A stretch of 64,000 nt of DNA, from positions 124,001 through 188,000 of the forward strand of contig JALIGW010000155.1 of assembly GCA_023053685.1 (NCBI GenBank). Reading direction: 5' to 3'. Positions within the stretch are counted from its first letter, which is position 1, and the number at the start of each line of letters is the position of its first letter. Source of the stretch: Diadophis punctatus similis (lineage: Eukaryota; Chordata; Lepidosauria; Squamata; Dipsadidae). Of the stretch, positions 24,726 to 36,121 are shown in pieces. A model generated the notes under the pieces. The model made no database searches. It was not told where the DNA came from and saw only the letters and a program-made list of their open reading frames with translations. A program made the position numbers and the translations under genes.

Positions 24726-26551
24726 GAATTCGGCTTTCCAGCCCGTGGGGAACAGGAATATGTGTTTCTTTTTCATTTCTGAGGTGTTTGTCAAAAGTGA
24801 TGTTTTTGGGCTGAATTGAATCCTAAGGCGAATGCTGTGTTAGACTTTGGGCTAGCTCTTCAGGGTAGGCTCGGAATTAATAATCAAGCGAGAATTCAGC
24901 TTTCCAGCCTGTGGGGAACAGGGATATGTGTTTCATTTTTATTTCTGAGGTGTTTGCCAAAAGTGATGTTTTTGGGCTGAATTGAGAAATAAGGCGAATG
25001 CTGTGTTAGACCTTGGGCTAGCTCTTCAGGGAAAGGTCGGAATCAAAAATTGAGTGAGAATTCGGCTTTCCAGCCAGTGGGGAACAGGAATATGTGTTTC
25101 TTTTTCATTTCTGAGGTGTTTGCCAAAAGTGATGTTTTTGGGCTGAATTGAGAAATAAGGCGAATGCTGTGTTAGACCTTGGGCTAGCTCTTCAGGGAAA
25201 GGTCAGAATCAATAATCAAGCGAGAATTCGGCTTTCCAGCCCATGGGGAACAGGAATATGTGTTTCTTTTTCATTTCTGAGGTGTTTGTCAAAAGTGATG
25301 TTTTTGGGCTGAATTGAATCCTAAGGCGAATGCTGTGTTCGACTTTGGGCTAGCTCTTCAGAGAAAGGTCGGAATCAAAAATCGAGCGAGAATTCGGCTT
25401 TCCAGCCCGTGGGGAACAGGAATATGTGTTTCTTTTTCATTTCTGAGGTGTTTGCCAAAAGTGATGTTTTTGGGCTGAATTGAGAAATAAGGCGAATGCT
25501 GTGTTAGACCTTGGGCTAGCTCTTCAGGGAAAGGTCAGAATCAATAATCAAGCGAGAATTCGGCTTTCCAGCCCGTGGGGAACAGGAATATGTGTTTCTT
25601 TTTCATTTCTGAGGTGTTTGTCAAAAGTGATGTTTTTGGGCTGAATTGAGAAATAAGGCGAATGCTGTGTTAGACCTTGGGCTAGCTCTTCAGGGAAAGG
25701 TCGGAATCAATAATCAAGCGAGAATTCGGCTTTCCAGCCCATGGGGAACAGGAATATGTGTTTCTTTTTCATTTCTGAGATGTTTGTCAAAAGTGATGTT
25801 TTTGGGCTGAATTGAATCCTAAGGCGAATGCTGTGTTAGACTTTGGGCTAGCTCTTCAGGGTAGGCTCGGAATCAAAAATCAAGCGAGAATTCAGCTTTC
25901 CAGCCTGTGGGGAACAGGGATATGTGTTTCATTTTCATTTCTGATGTGTTTGCCAAAAGTGATGTTTTTGGGCTGAATTGAGAAATAAGGCGAATGCTGT
26001 GTTAGACCTTGGGCTAGCTCTTCAGGGAAAGGTCGGAATCAAAAATCAAGCGAGAATTCGGCTTTCCAGCCCGTGGGGAACAGGAATATGTGTTTCTTTT
26101 TCATTTCTGAGGTGTTTGTCAAAAGTGATGTTTTTGGGCTGAATTGAGAAATAAGGCGAATGCTGTGTTAGACCTTGGGCTAGATCTTCAGGGTAGGCTC
26201 GGAATCGAAAATCAAGCGAGAATTCGGCTTTCCAGCCTGTGCGGAACAGGAATATGTGTTTCATTTTCATTTCTGAGGTGTTTGTCAAAAGTGATGTTTT
26301 TGGGCTGAATTGAGAAATAAGGCGAATGCTGTGTTAGACCTTGGGCTAGCTCTTCAGGGAAAGGTCGGAATCAAAAATCAAGCGAGAATTCGGCTTTCCA
26401 GCCTGTGCGGAACAGGAATATGTGTTTCATTTTCATTTCTGAGGTGTTTGTCAAAAGTCATGTTTTTTGGCTGAATTGAGAACTGAGGCGAATTCTGTGT
26501 TAGACCTTGGGCTAGCTCTTCAGGGAAGGCTCGGAATCGAAAATCAAGCGA
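24726..26551. repeat. 11-monomer HOR unit, instance 8
   Basis: Copy of instance 6 at +5478 bp, with ttcgac at 25338 and the BglII variant at 26182. Confidence 0.88.
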
Positions 26552-27866
26552 GAATTCGGCTTTCCAGCCCGTGGGGAACAGGAATATGTGTTTCTTTTTC
26601 ATTTCTGAGGTGTTTGTCAAAAGTGATGTTTTTGGGCTGAATTGAATCCTAAGGCGAATGCTGTGTTAGACTTTGGGCTAGCTCTTCAGGGTAGGCTCGG
26701 AATCAATAATCAAGCGAGAATTCAGCTTTCCAGCCTGTGGGGAACAGGGATATGTGTTTCATTTTTATTTCTGAGGTGTTTGCCAAAAGTGATGTTTTTG
26801 GGCTGAATTGAGAAATAAGGCGAATGCTGTGTTAGACCTTGGGCTAGCTCTTCAGGGAAAGGTCGGAATCAAAAATTGAGTGAGAATTCAGCTTTCCAGC
26901 CAGTGGGGAACAGGAATATGTGTTTCTTTTTCATTTCTGAGGTGTTTGCCAAAAGTGATGTTTTTGGGCTGAATTGAGAAATAAGGCGAATGCTGTGTTA
27001 GACCTTGGGCTAGCTCTTCAGGGAAAGGTCAGAATCAATAATCAAGCGAGAATTCGGCTTTCCAGCCCATGGGGAACAGGAATATGTGTTTCTTTTTCAT
27101 TTCTGAGGTGTTTGTCAAAAGTGATGTTTTTGGGCTGAATTGAATCCTAAGGCGAATGCTGTGTTCGACTTTGGGCTAGCTCTTCAGAGAAAGGTCGGAA
27201 TCAAAAATTGAGCGAGAATTCGGCTTTCCAGCCCGTGGGGAACAGGAATATGTGTTTCTTTTTCATTTCTGAGGTGTTTGCCAAAAGTGATGTTTTTGGG
27301 CTGAATTGAGAAATAAGGCGAATGCTGTGTTAGACCTTGGGCTAGCTCTTCAGGGAAAGGTCAGAATCAATAATCAAGCGAGAATTCGGCTTTCCAGCCC
27401 GTGGGGAACAGGAATATGTGTTTCTTTTTCATTTCTGAGGTGTTTGTCAAAAGTGATGTTTTTGGGCTGAATTGAGAAATAAGGCGAATGCTGTGTTAGA
27501 CCTTGGGCTAGCTCTTCAGGGAAAGGTCGGAATCAATAATCAAGCGAGAATTCGGCTTTCCAGCCCATGGGGAACAGGAATATGTGTTTCTTTTTCATTT
27601 CTGAGATGTTTGTCAAAAGTGATGTTTTTGGGCTGAATTGAATCCTAAGGCGAATGCTGTGTTAGACTTTGGGCTAGCTCTTCAGGGTAGGCTCGGAATC
27701 AAAAATCAAGCGAGAATTCAGCTTTCCAGCCTGTGGGGAACAGGGATATGTGTTTCATTTTCATTTCTGATGTGTTTGCCAAAAGTGATGTTTTTGGGCT
27801 GAATTGAGAAATAAGGCGAATGCTGTGTTAGACCTTGGGCTAGCTCTTCAGGGAAAGGTCGGAATC
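26552..27866. repeat. 11-monomer HOR unit, instance 9 (first 8 monomers)
   Basis: It has ttcgac at 27164 and leaves the 11-mer path after about 1315 bp, the same internal exit point as instance 5. Confidence 0.85.
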
Positions 27867-29802
27867 AATAATCAAGCGAGAATTCGGCTTTCCAGCCCAT
27901 GGGGAACAGGAATATGTGTTTCTTTTTCATTTCTGAGGTGTTTGTCAAAAGTGATGTTTTTGGGCTGAATTGAATCCTAAGGCGAATGCTGTGTTAGACT
28001 TTGGGCTAGCTCTTCAGGGTAGGCTCGGAATCAAAAATCAAGCGAGAATTCAGCTTTCCAGCCTGTGGGGAACAGGGATATGTGTTTCATTTTCATTTCT
28101 GATGTGTTTGCCAAAAGTGATGTTTTTGGGCTGAATTGAGAAATAAGGCGAATGCTGTGTTAGACCTTGGGCTAGCTTTTCAGGGAAAGGTCGGAATCAA
28201 AAATTGAGTGAGAATTCGGTTTTCCAGCCCGTGGGGAACAGGAATATGTGTTTCTTTTTCATTTCTGAGGTGTTTGTCAAAAGTGATGTTTTTGGGCTGA
28301 ATTGAGAAATAAGACGAATGCTGAGTTAGACCTTGGGCTAGCTCTTCAGGGAAAGGTTGGAATCAAAAATTGAGTGAGAATTCGGCTTTCCAGCCCGTGG
28401 GGAACAGGAATATGTGTTTCTTTTTCATTTCTGAGGTGTTTGTCAAAAGTGATGTTTTTGGGCTGAATTGAGAAATAAGGCGAATGCTGTGTTAGACCTT
28501 GGGCTAGATCTTCAGGGTAGGCTCGGAATCGAAAATCAAGCGAGAATTCGGCTTTCCAGCCTGTGCGGAACAGGAATATGTGTTTCATTTTCATTTCTGA
28601 GGTGTTTGTCAAAAGTGATGTTTTTGGGCTGAATTGAGAAATAAGGCGAATGCTGTGTTAGACCTTGGGCTAGCTCTTCAGGGTAGGCTAGGAATCGAAA
28701 ATCAAGCGAGAATTCGGCTTTCCAGCCCGTGGGGAACAGGAATATGTGTTTCTTTTTCATTTCTGAGGTGTTTGTCAAAAGTGATGTTTTTGGGCTGAAT
28801 TGAGAAATAAGGCGAATGCTGTTTTAGACCTTGGGCTAGCTCTTCAGGGAAACGTCGGAATAAAAAATCAAGCGAGAATTCGGCTTTCCAGCCTGTGCGG
28901 AACAGGAATATGTGTTTCATTTTCATTTCTGAGGTGTTTGTCAAAAGTCATGTTTTTTGGCTGAATTGAGAACTGAGGCGAATTCTGTGTTAGACCTTGG
29001 GCTAGCTCTTCAGGGTAGGCTAGGAATCGAAAATCAAGCGAGAATTCGGCTTTCCAGCCCGTGGGGAACAGGAATATGTGTTTCTTTTTCATTTCTGAGG
29101 TGTTTGTCAAAAGTGATGTTTTTGGGCTGAATTGAGAAATAAGGCGAATACTGTGTTAGACCTTGTGCTAGCTCTTCAGGGAAAGGTCAGAATCAATAAT
29201 CAAGCGAGAATTCGGCTTTCCAGCCCGTGGGGAACAGGAATATGTGTTTCTTTTTCATTTCTGAGGTGTTTGTCAAAAGTGATGTTTTTGGGCTGAATTG
29301 AATCCTAAGGCGAATGCTGTCTTAGACTTTGGGCTAGCTCTTCAGGGTAGGCTCGGAATCAAAAATCAAGCGAGAATTCAGCTTTCCAGCCTGTGGGGAA
29401 CAGGGATATGTGTTTCATTTTCATTTCTGAGGTGTTTGTCAAAAGTGATGTTTTTGGGCTGAATTGAGAAATAAGGCGAATGCTGTGTTAGACCTTGGGC
29501 TAGCTCTTCAGGGAAAGGTCGGAATCAAAAATCAAGCGAGAATTCGGCTTTCCAGCCCGTGGGGAACAGGAATATGTGTTTCTTTTTCATTTCTGAGGTG
29601 TTTGTCAAAAGTGATGTTTTTGGGCTGAATTGAGAAATAAGGCGAATGCTGTGTTAGACCTTGGGCTAGATCTTCAGGGTAGGCTCGGAATCGAAAATCA
29701 AGCGAGAATTCGGCTTTCCAGCCTGTGCGGAACAGGAATATGTGTTTCATTTTCATTTCTGAGGTGTTTGTCAAAAGTGATGTTTTTGGGCTGAATTGAG
29801 AA

Positions 29803-30460
29803 ATAAGGCGAATGCTGTGTTAGACCTTGGGCTAGCTCTTCAGGGAAAGGTCGGAATCAAAAATCAAGCGAGAATTCGGCTTTCCAGCCTGTGCGGAACA
29901 GGAATATGTGTTTCATTTTCATTTCTGAGGTGTTTGTCAAAAGTCATGTTTTTTGGCTGAATTGAGAACTGAGGCGAATTCTGTGTTAGACCTTGGGCTA
30001 GCTCTTCAGGGAAGGCTCGGAATCGAAAATCAAGCGAGAATTCGGCTTTCCAGCCCGTGGGGAACAGGAATATGTGTTTCTTTTTCATTTCTGAGGTGTT
30101 TGTCAAAAGTGATGTTTTTGGGCTGAATTGAGAAATAAGGCGAATGCTGTGTTAGACTTTGGGCTAGATCTTCAGGGTAGGCCCGGAATCGAAAATCAAG
30201 CGAGAATTCGGCTTTCCAGCCTGTGCGGAACAGGAATATGTGTTTCATTTTCATTTCTGAGGTGTTTGTCAAAAGTCATGTTTTTTGGCTGAATTGAGAA
30301 CTGAGGCGAATTCTGTGTTAGACCTTGGGCTAGCTCTTCAGGGTAGGCTAGGAATCGAAAATCAAGCGAGAATTCGGCTTTCCAGCCCGTGGGGAACAGG
30401 AATATGTGTTTCTTTTTCATTTCTGAGGTGTTTGTCAAAAGTGATGTTTTTGGGCTGAAT
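29803..30460. repeat. Connecting monomers between the 34-mer copy and the 10-mer array
   Basis: Four monomers, no gene: a gcggaac/gaactgagg copy, a cccgtgg copy, the BglII variant at 30166 with aggcccggaatc, then gaactgagg and gctaggaatc. A similar order recurs near 35440-36120. Confidence 0.75.
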
Positions 30461-31640
30461 TGAGAAATTAGGCGAATACTGTGTTAGACCTTGTGCTAGC
30501 TCTTCAGGGAAAGGTCAGAATCAATAATCAAGCGAGAATTCGGCTTTCCAGCCCGTGGGGAACAGGAATATGTGTTTCTTTTTCATTTCTGAGGTGTTTG
30601 TCAAAAGTGATGTTTTTGGGCTGAATTGAATCCTAAGGCGAATGCTGTGTTCGACTTTGGGCTAGCTCTTCAGAGAAAGGTCGGAATCAAAAATTGAGCG
30701 AGAATTCGGCTTTCCAGCCCGTGGGGAACAGGAATATGTGTTTCTTTTTCATTTCTGAGGTGTTTGCCAAAAGTGATGTTTTTGGGCTGAATTGAGAAAT
30801 AAGGCGAATGCTGTGTTAGACCTTGGGCTAGCTCTTCAGGGAAAGGTCAGAATCAATAATCAAGCGAGAATTCGGCTTTCCAGCCCGTGGGGAACAGGAA
30901 TATGTGTTTCTTTTTCATTTCTGAGGTGTTTGTCAAAAGTGATGTTTTTGGGCTGAATTGAGAAATAAGGCGAATGCTGTGTTAGACCTTGGGCTAGCTC
31001 TTCAGGGAAAGGTCGGAATCAATAATCAAGCGAGAATTCGGCTTTCCAGCCCATGGGGAACAGGAATATGTGTTTCTTTTTCATTTCTGAGATGTTTGTC
31101 AAAAGTGATGTTTTTGGGCTGAATTGAATCCTAAGGCGAATGCTGTGTTAGACTTTGGGCTAGCTCTTCAGGGTAGGCTCGGAATCAAAAATCAAGCGAG
31201 AATTCAGCTTTCCAGCCTGTGGGGAACAGGGATATGTGTTTCATTTTCATTTCTGATGTGTTTGCCAAAAGTGATGTTTTTGGGCTGAATTGAGAAATAA
31301 GGCGAATGCTGTGTTAGACCTTGGGCTAGCTCTTCAGGGAAAGGTCGGAATCAATAATCAAGCGAGAATTCGGCTTTCCAGCACATGGGGAACAGGAATA
31401 TGTGTTTCTTTTTCATTTCTGAGGTGTTTGTCAAAAGTGATGTTTTTGGGCTGAATTGAATCCTAAGGCGAATGCTGTGTTAGACTTTGGGCTAGCTCTT
31501 CAGGGTAGGCTCGGAATCAAAAATCAAGCGAGAATTCAGCTTTCCAGCCTGTGGGGAACAGGGATATGTGTTTCATTTTCATTTCTGATGTGTTTGCCAA
31601 AAGTGATGTTTTTGGGCTGAATTGAGAAATAAGGCGAATG
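30461..31640. repeat. 10-monomer repeat, copy 1 (first 7 monomers shared)
   Basis: It matches the next two copies at +1660 and +3320 bp, sharing the ttcgac variant (30650) and the rare gcacatgggg monomer near 31381. It has a private gagaaattagg near 30461. After about 31640 it switches to a BglII/aggcccgg monomer (31660) that copies 2 and 3 lack. Confidence 0.85.
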
Positions 31641-32076
31641 CTGTGTTAGACTTTGGGCTAGATCTTCAGGGTAGGCCCGGAATCGAAAATCAATCGAGAA
31701 TTCGGCTTTCCAGCCTGTGCGGAACAGGAATATGTGTTTCATTTTCATTTCTGAGGTGTTTGTCAAAAGTGATGTTTTTGGGCTGAATTGAGAAATAAGG
31801 CGAATGCTGTTTTAGACCTTGGGCTAGCTCTTCAGGGAAACGTCGGAATAAAAAATCAAGCGAGAATTCGGCTTTCCAGCCTGTGCGGAACAGGAATATG
31901 TGTTTCATTTTCATTTCTGAGGTGTTTGTCAAAAGTCATGTTTTTTGGCTGAATTGAGAACTGAGGCGAATTCTGTGTTAGACCTTGGGCTAGCTCTTCA
32001 GGGTAGGCTAGGAATCGAAAATCAAGCGAGAATTTGGCTTTCCAGCCCGTGGGGAACAGGAATATGTGTTTCTTTT
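31641..32076. repeat. Divergent tail of 10-monomer copy 1
   Basis: About 2.6 monomers carrying the BglII variant (31660), a private caatcgagaattc, the aaacgtcggaataaaaaatc variant near 31838 and a gaactgagg monomer. They occupy the place taken by gcttttcagg and gctgagttag monomers in copies 2 and 3. Confidence 0.75.
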
Positions 32077-33736
32077 TCATTTCTGAGGTGTTTGTCAAAA
32101 GTGATGTTTTTGGGCTGAATTGAGAAATAAGGCGAATACTGTGTTAGACCTTGTGCTAGCTCTTCAGGGAAAGGTCAGAATCAATAATCAAGCGAGAATT
32201 CGGCTTTCCAGCCCGTGGGGAACAGGAATATGTGTTTCTTTTTCATTTCTGAGGTGTTTGTCAAAAGTGATGTTTTTGGGCTGAATTGAATCCTAAGGCG
32301 AATGCTGTGTTCGACTTTGGGCTAGCTCTTCAGAGAAAGGTCGGAATCAAAAATTGAGCGAGAATTCGGCTTTCCAGCCCGTGGGGAACAGGAATATGTG
32401 TTTCTTTTTCATTTCTGAGGTGTTTGCCAAAAGTGATGTTTTTGGGCTGAATTGAGAAATAAGGCGAATGCTGTGTTAGACCTTGGGCTAGCTCTTCAGG
32501 GAAAGGTCAGAATCAATAATCAAGCGAGAATTCGGCTTTCCAGCCCGTGGGGAACAGGAATATGTGTTTCTTTTTCATTTCTGAGGTGTTTGTCAAAAGT
32601 GATGTTTTTGGGCTGAATTGAGAAATAAGGCGAATGCTGTGTTAGACCTTGGGCTAGCTCTTCAGGGAAAGGTCGGAATCAATAATCAAGCGAGAATTCG
32701 GCTTTCCAGCCCATGGGGAACAGGAATATGTGTTTCTTTTTCATTTCTGAGATGTTTGTCAAAAGTGATGTTTTTGGGCTGAATTGAATCCTAAGGCGAA
32801 TGCTGTGTTAGACTTTGGGCTAGCTCTTCAGGGTAGGCTCGGAATCAAAAATCAAGCGAGAATTCAGCTTTCCAGCCTGTGGGGAACAGGGATATGTGTT
32901 TCATTTTCATTTCTGATGTGTTTGCCAAAAGTGATGTTTTTGGGCTGAATTGAGAAATAAGGCGAATGCTGTGTTAGACCTTGGGCTAGCTCTTCAGGGA
33001 AAGGTCGGAATCAATAATCAAGCGAGAATTCGGCTTTCCAGCACATGGGGAACAGGAATATGTGTTTCTTTTTCATTTCTGAGGTGTTTGTCAAAAGTGA
33101 TGTTTTTGGGCTGAATTGAATCCTAAGGCGAATGCTGTGTTAGACTTTGGGCTAGCTCTTCAGGGTAGGCTCGGAATCAAAAATCAAGCGAGAATTCAGC
33201 TTTCCAGCCTGTGGGGAACAGGGATATGTGTTTCATTTTCATTTCTGATGTGTTTGCCAAAAGTGATGTTTTTGGGCTGAATTGAGAAATAAGGCGAATG
33301 CTGTGTTAGACCTTGGGCTAGCTTTTCAGGGAAAGGTCGGAATCAAAAATTGAGTGAGAATTCGGTTTTCCAGCCCGTGGGGAACAGGAATATGTGTTTC
33401 TTTTTCATTTCTGAGGTGTTTGTCAAAAGTGATGTTTTTGGGCTGAATTGAGAAATAAGGCGAATGCTGAGTTAGACCTTGGGCTAGCTCTTCAGGGAAA
33501 GGTCGGAATCAAAAATTGAGTGAGAATTCGGCTTTCCAGCCCGTGGGGAACAGGAATATGTGTTTCTTTTTCATTTCTGAGGTGTTTGTCAAAAGTGATG
33601 TTTTTGGGCTGAATTGAGAAATAAGGCGAATGCTGTGTTAGACCTTGGGCTAGATCTTCAGGGTAGGCTCGGAATCGAAAATCAAGCGAGAATTTGGCTT
33701 TCCAGCCTGTGCGGAACAGGAATATGTGTTTCATTT
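32077..33736. repeat. 10-monomer repeat (1660 bp), copy 2
   Basis: Tandem with copy 3 at +1660 bp. Shared markers are cttgtgctag, ttcgac (32310 and 33970), gcacatgggg (near 33042 and 34702), gcttttcagg, gctgagttag, and a BglII variant (33652 and 35311) followed by gaatttggc. Confidence 0.9.
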
Positions 33737-35451
33737 TCATTTCTGAGGTGTTTGTCAAAAGTGATGTTTTTGGGCTGAATTGAGAAATAAGGCGAATACT
33801 GTGTTAGACCTTGTGCTAGCTCTTCAGGGAAAGGTCAGAATCAATAATCAAGCGAGAATTCGGCTTTCCAGCCCGTGGGGAACAGGAATATGTGTTTCTT
33901 TTTCATTTCTGAGGTGTTTGTCAAAAGTGATGTTTTTGGGCTGAATTGAATCCTAAGGCGAATGCTGTGTTCGACTTTGGGCTAGCTCTTCAGAGAAAGG
34001 TCGGAATCAAAAATTGAGCGAGAATTCGGCTTTCCAGCCCGTGGGGAACAGGAATATGTGTTTCTTTTTCATTTCTGAGGTGTTTGCCAAAAGTGATGTT
34101 TTTGGGCTGAATTGAGAAATAAGGCGAATGCTGTGTTAGACCTTGGGCTAGCTCTTCAGGGAAAGGTCAGAATCAATAATCAAGCGAGAATTCGGCTTTC
34201 CAGCCCGTGGGGAACAGGAATATGTGTTTCTTTTTCATTTCTGAGGTGTTTGTCAAAAGTGATGTTTTTGGGCTGAATTGAGAAATAAGGCGAATGCTGT
34301 GTTAGACCTTGGGCTAGCTCTTCAGGGAAAGGTCGGAATCAATAATCAAGCGAGAATTCGGCTTTCCAGCCCATGGGGAACAGGAATATGTGTTTCTTTT
34401 TCATTTCTGAGATGTTTGTCAAAAGTGATGTTTTTGGGCTGAATTGAATCCTAAGGCGAATGCTGTGTTAGACTTTGGGCTAGCTCTTCAGGGTAGGCTC
34501 GGAATCAAAAATCAAGCGAGAATTCAGCTTTCCAGCCTGTGGGGAACAGGGATATGTGTTTCATTTTCATTTCTGATGTGTTTGCCAAAAGTGATGTTTT
34601 TGGGCTGAATTGAGAAATAAGGCGAATGCTGTGTTAGACCTTGGGCTAGCTCTTCAGGGAAAGGTCGGAATCAATAATCAAGCGAGAATTCGGCTTTCCA
34701 GCACATGGGGAACAGGAATATGTGTTTCTTTTTCATTTCTGAGGTGTTTGTCAAAAGTGATGTTTTTGGGCTGAATTGAATCCTAAGGCGAATGCTGTGT
34801 TAGACTTTGGGCTAGCTCTTCAGGGTAGGCTCGGAATCAAAAATCAAGCGAGAATTCAGCTTTCCAGCCTGTGGGGAACAGGGATATGTGTTTCATTTTC
34901 ATTTCTGATGTGTTTGCCAAAAGTGATGTTTTTGGGCTGAATTGAGAAATAAGGCGAATGCTGTGTTAGACCTTGGGCTAGCTTTTCAGGGAAAGGTCGG
35001 AATCAAAAATTGAGTGAGAATTCGGTTTTCCAGCCCGTGGGGAACAGGAATATGTGTTTCTTTTTCATTTCTGAGGTGTTTGTCAAAAGTGATGTTTTTG
35101 GGCTGAATTGAGAAATAAGGCGAATGCTGAGTTAGACCCAAGCTAGCTCTTCAGGGAAAGGTCGGAATCAAAAATTGAGTGAGAATTCGGCTTTCCAGCC
35201 CGTGGGGAACAGGAATATGTGTTTCTTTTTCATTTCTGAGGTGTTTGTCAAAAGTGATGTTTTTGGGCTGAATTGAGAAATAAGGCGAATGCTGTGTTAG
35301 ACCTTGGGCTAGATCTTCAGGGTAGGCTCGGAATCGAAAATCAAGCGAGAATTTGGCTTTCCAGCCTGTGCGGAACAGGAATATGTGTTTCATTTTCATT
35401 TCTGAGGTGTTTGTCAAAAGTGATGTTTTTGGGCTGAATTGAGAAATAAGG
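33737..35451. repeat. 10-monomer repeat, copy 3
   Basis: Nearly identical to copy 2 over its length. One private change near 35138 replaces gaccttgggctagc with gacccaagctagc, a 1-bp loss that shortens the local period to 1659 bp. Confidence 0.9.
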
Positions 35452-36121
35452 CGAATGCTGTGTTAGACCTTGGGCTAGCTCTTCAGGGAAAGGTCGGAAT
35501 CAAAAATCAAGCGAGAATTCGGCTTTCCAGCCTGTGCGGAACAGGAATATGTGTTTCATTTTCATTTCTGAGGTGTTTGTCAAAAGTCATGGTTTTTGGC
35601 TGAATTGAGAACTGAGGCGAATTCTGTGTTAGACCTTGGGCTAGCTCTTCAGGGAAGGCTCGGAATCGAAAATCAAGCGAGAATTCGGCTTTCCAGCCCG
35701 TGGGGAACAGGAATATGTGTTTCTTTTTCATTTCTGAGGTGTTTGTCAAAAGTGATGTTTTTGGGCTGAATTGAGAAATAAGGCGAATGCTGTGTTAGAC
35801 TTTGGGCTAGATCTTCAGGGTAGGCCCGGAATCGAAAATCAAGCGAGAATTCGGCTTTCCAGCCTGTGCGGAACAGGAATATGTGTTTCATTTTTTTCTG
35901 AGGTGTTTGTCAAAAGTGATGTTTTTGGGCTGAATTGAGAAATAAGGCGAATGCTGTTTTAGACCTTGGGCTAGCTCTTCAGGGAAACGTCGGAATAAAA
36001 AATCAAGCGAGAATTCGGCTTTCCAGCCTGTGCGGAACAGGAATATGTGTTTCATTTTCATTTCTGAGGTGTTTGTCAAAAGTCATGTTTTTTGGCTGAA
36101 TTGAGAACTGAGGCGAATTCT
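35452..36121. repeat. Connecting monomers resembling 29.8-30.3 kb
   Basis: About four monomers, no gene, in the order found 5643 bp upstream: gcggaac/gaactgagg, cccgtgg, BglII/aggcccgg (35809), aaacgtcggaataaaaaatc. Private changes are catggtttttgg near 35588 and loss of CA from the T-rich stretch near 35896 (gtttcatttttttctg). Confidence 0.8.

Larger units (their letters stand above)
24085..29802. repeat. 34-monomer block, copy 2 of the preceding
   Basis: This is the tandem second copy, keeping the monomer missing from copy 1. The junction (24085-24156) follows the BglII variant at 24024 and falls in a gcggaac/cattttc monomer, the same monomer type as the junction of the 5310-bp duplication at 9.8 kb. 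It ends near 29802, where the flank continues as aaataaggcg rather than aaacaaggag. A private change, ggaattaataatc, is at about 24874. Confidence 0.9.
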
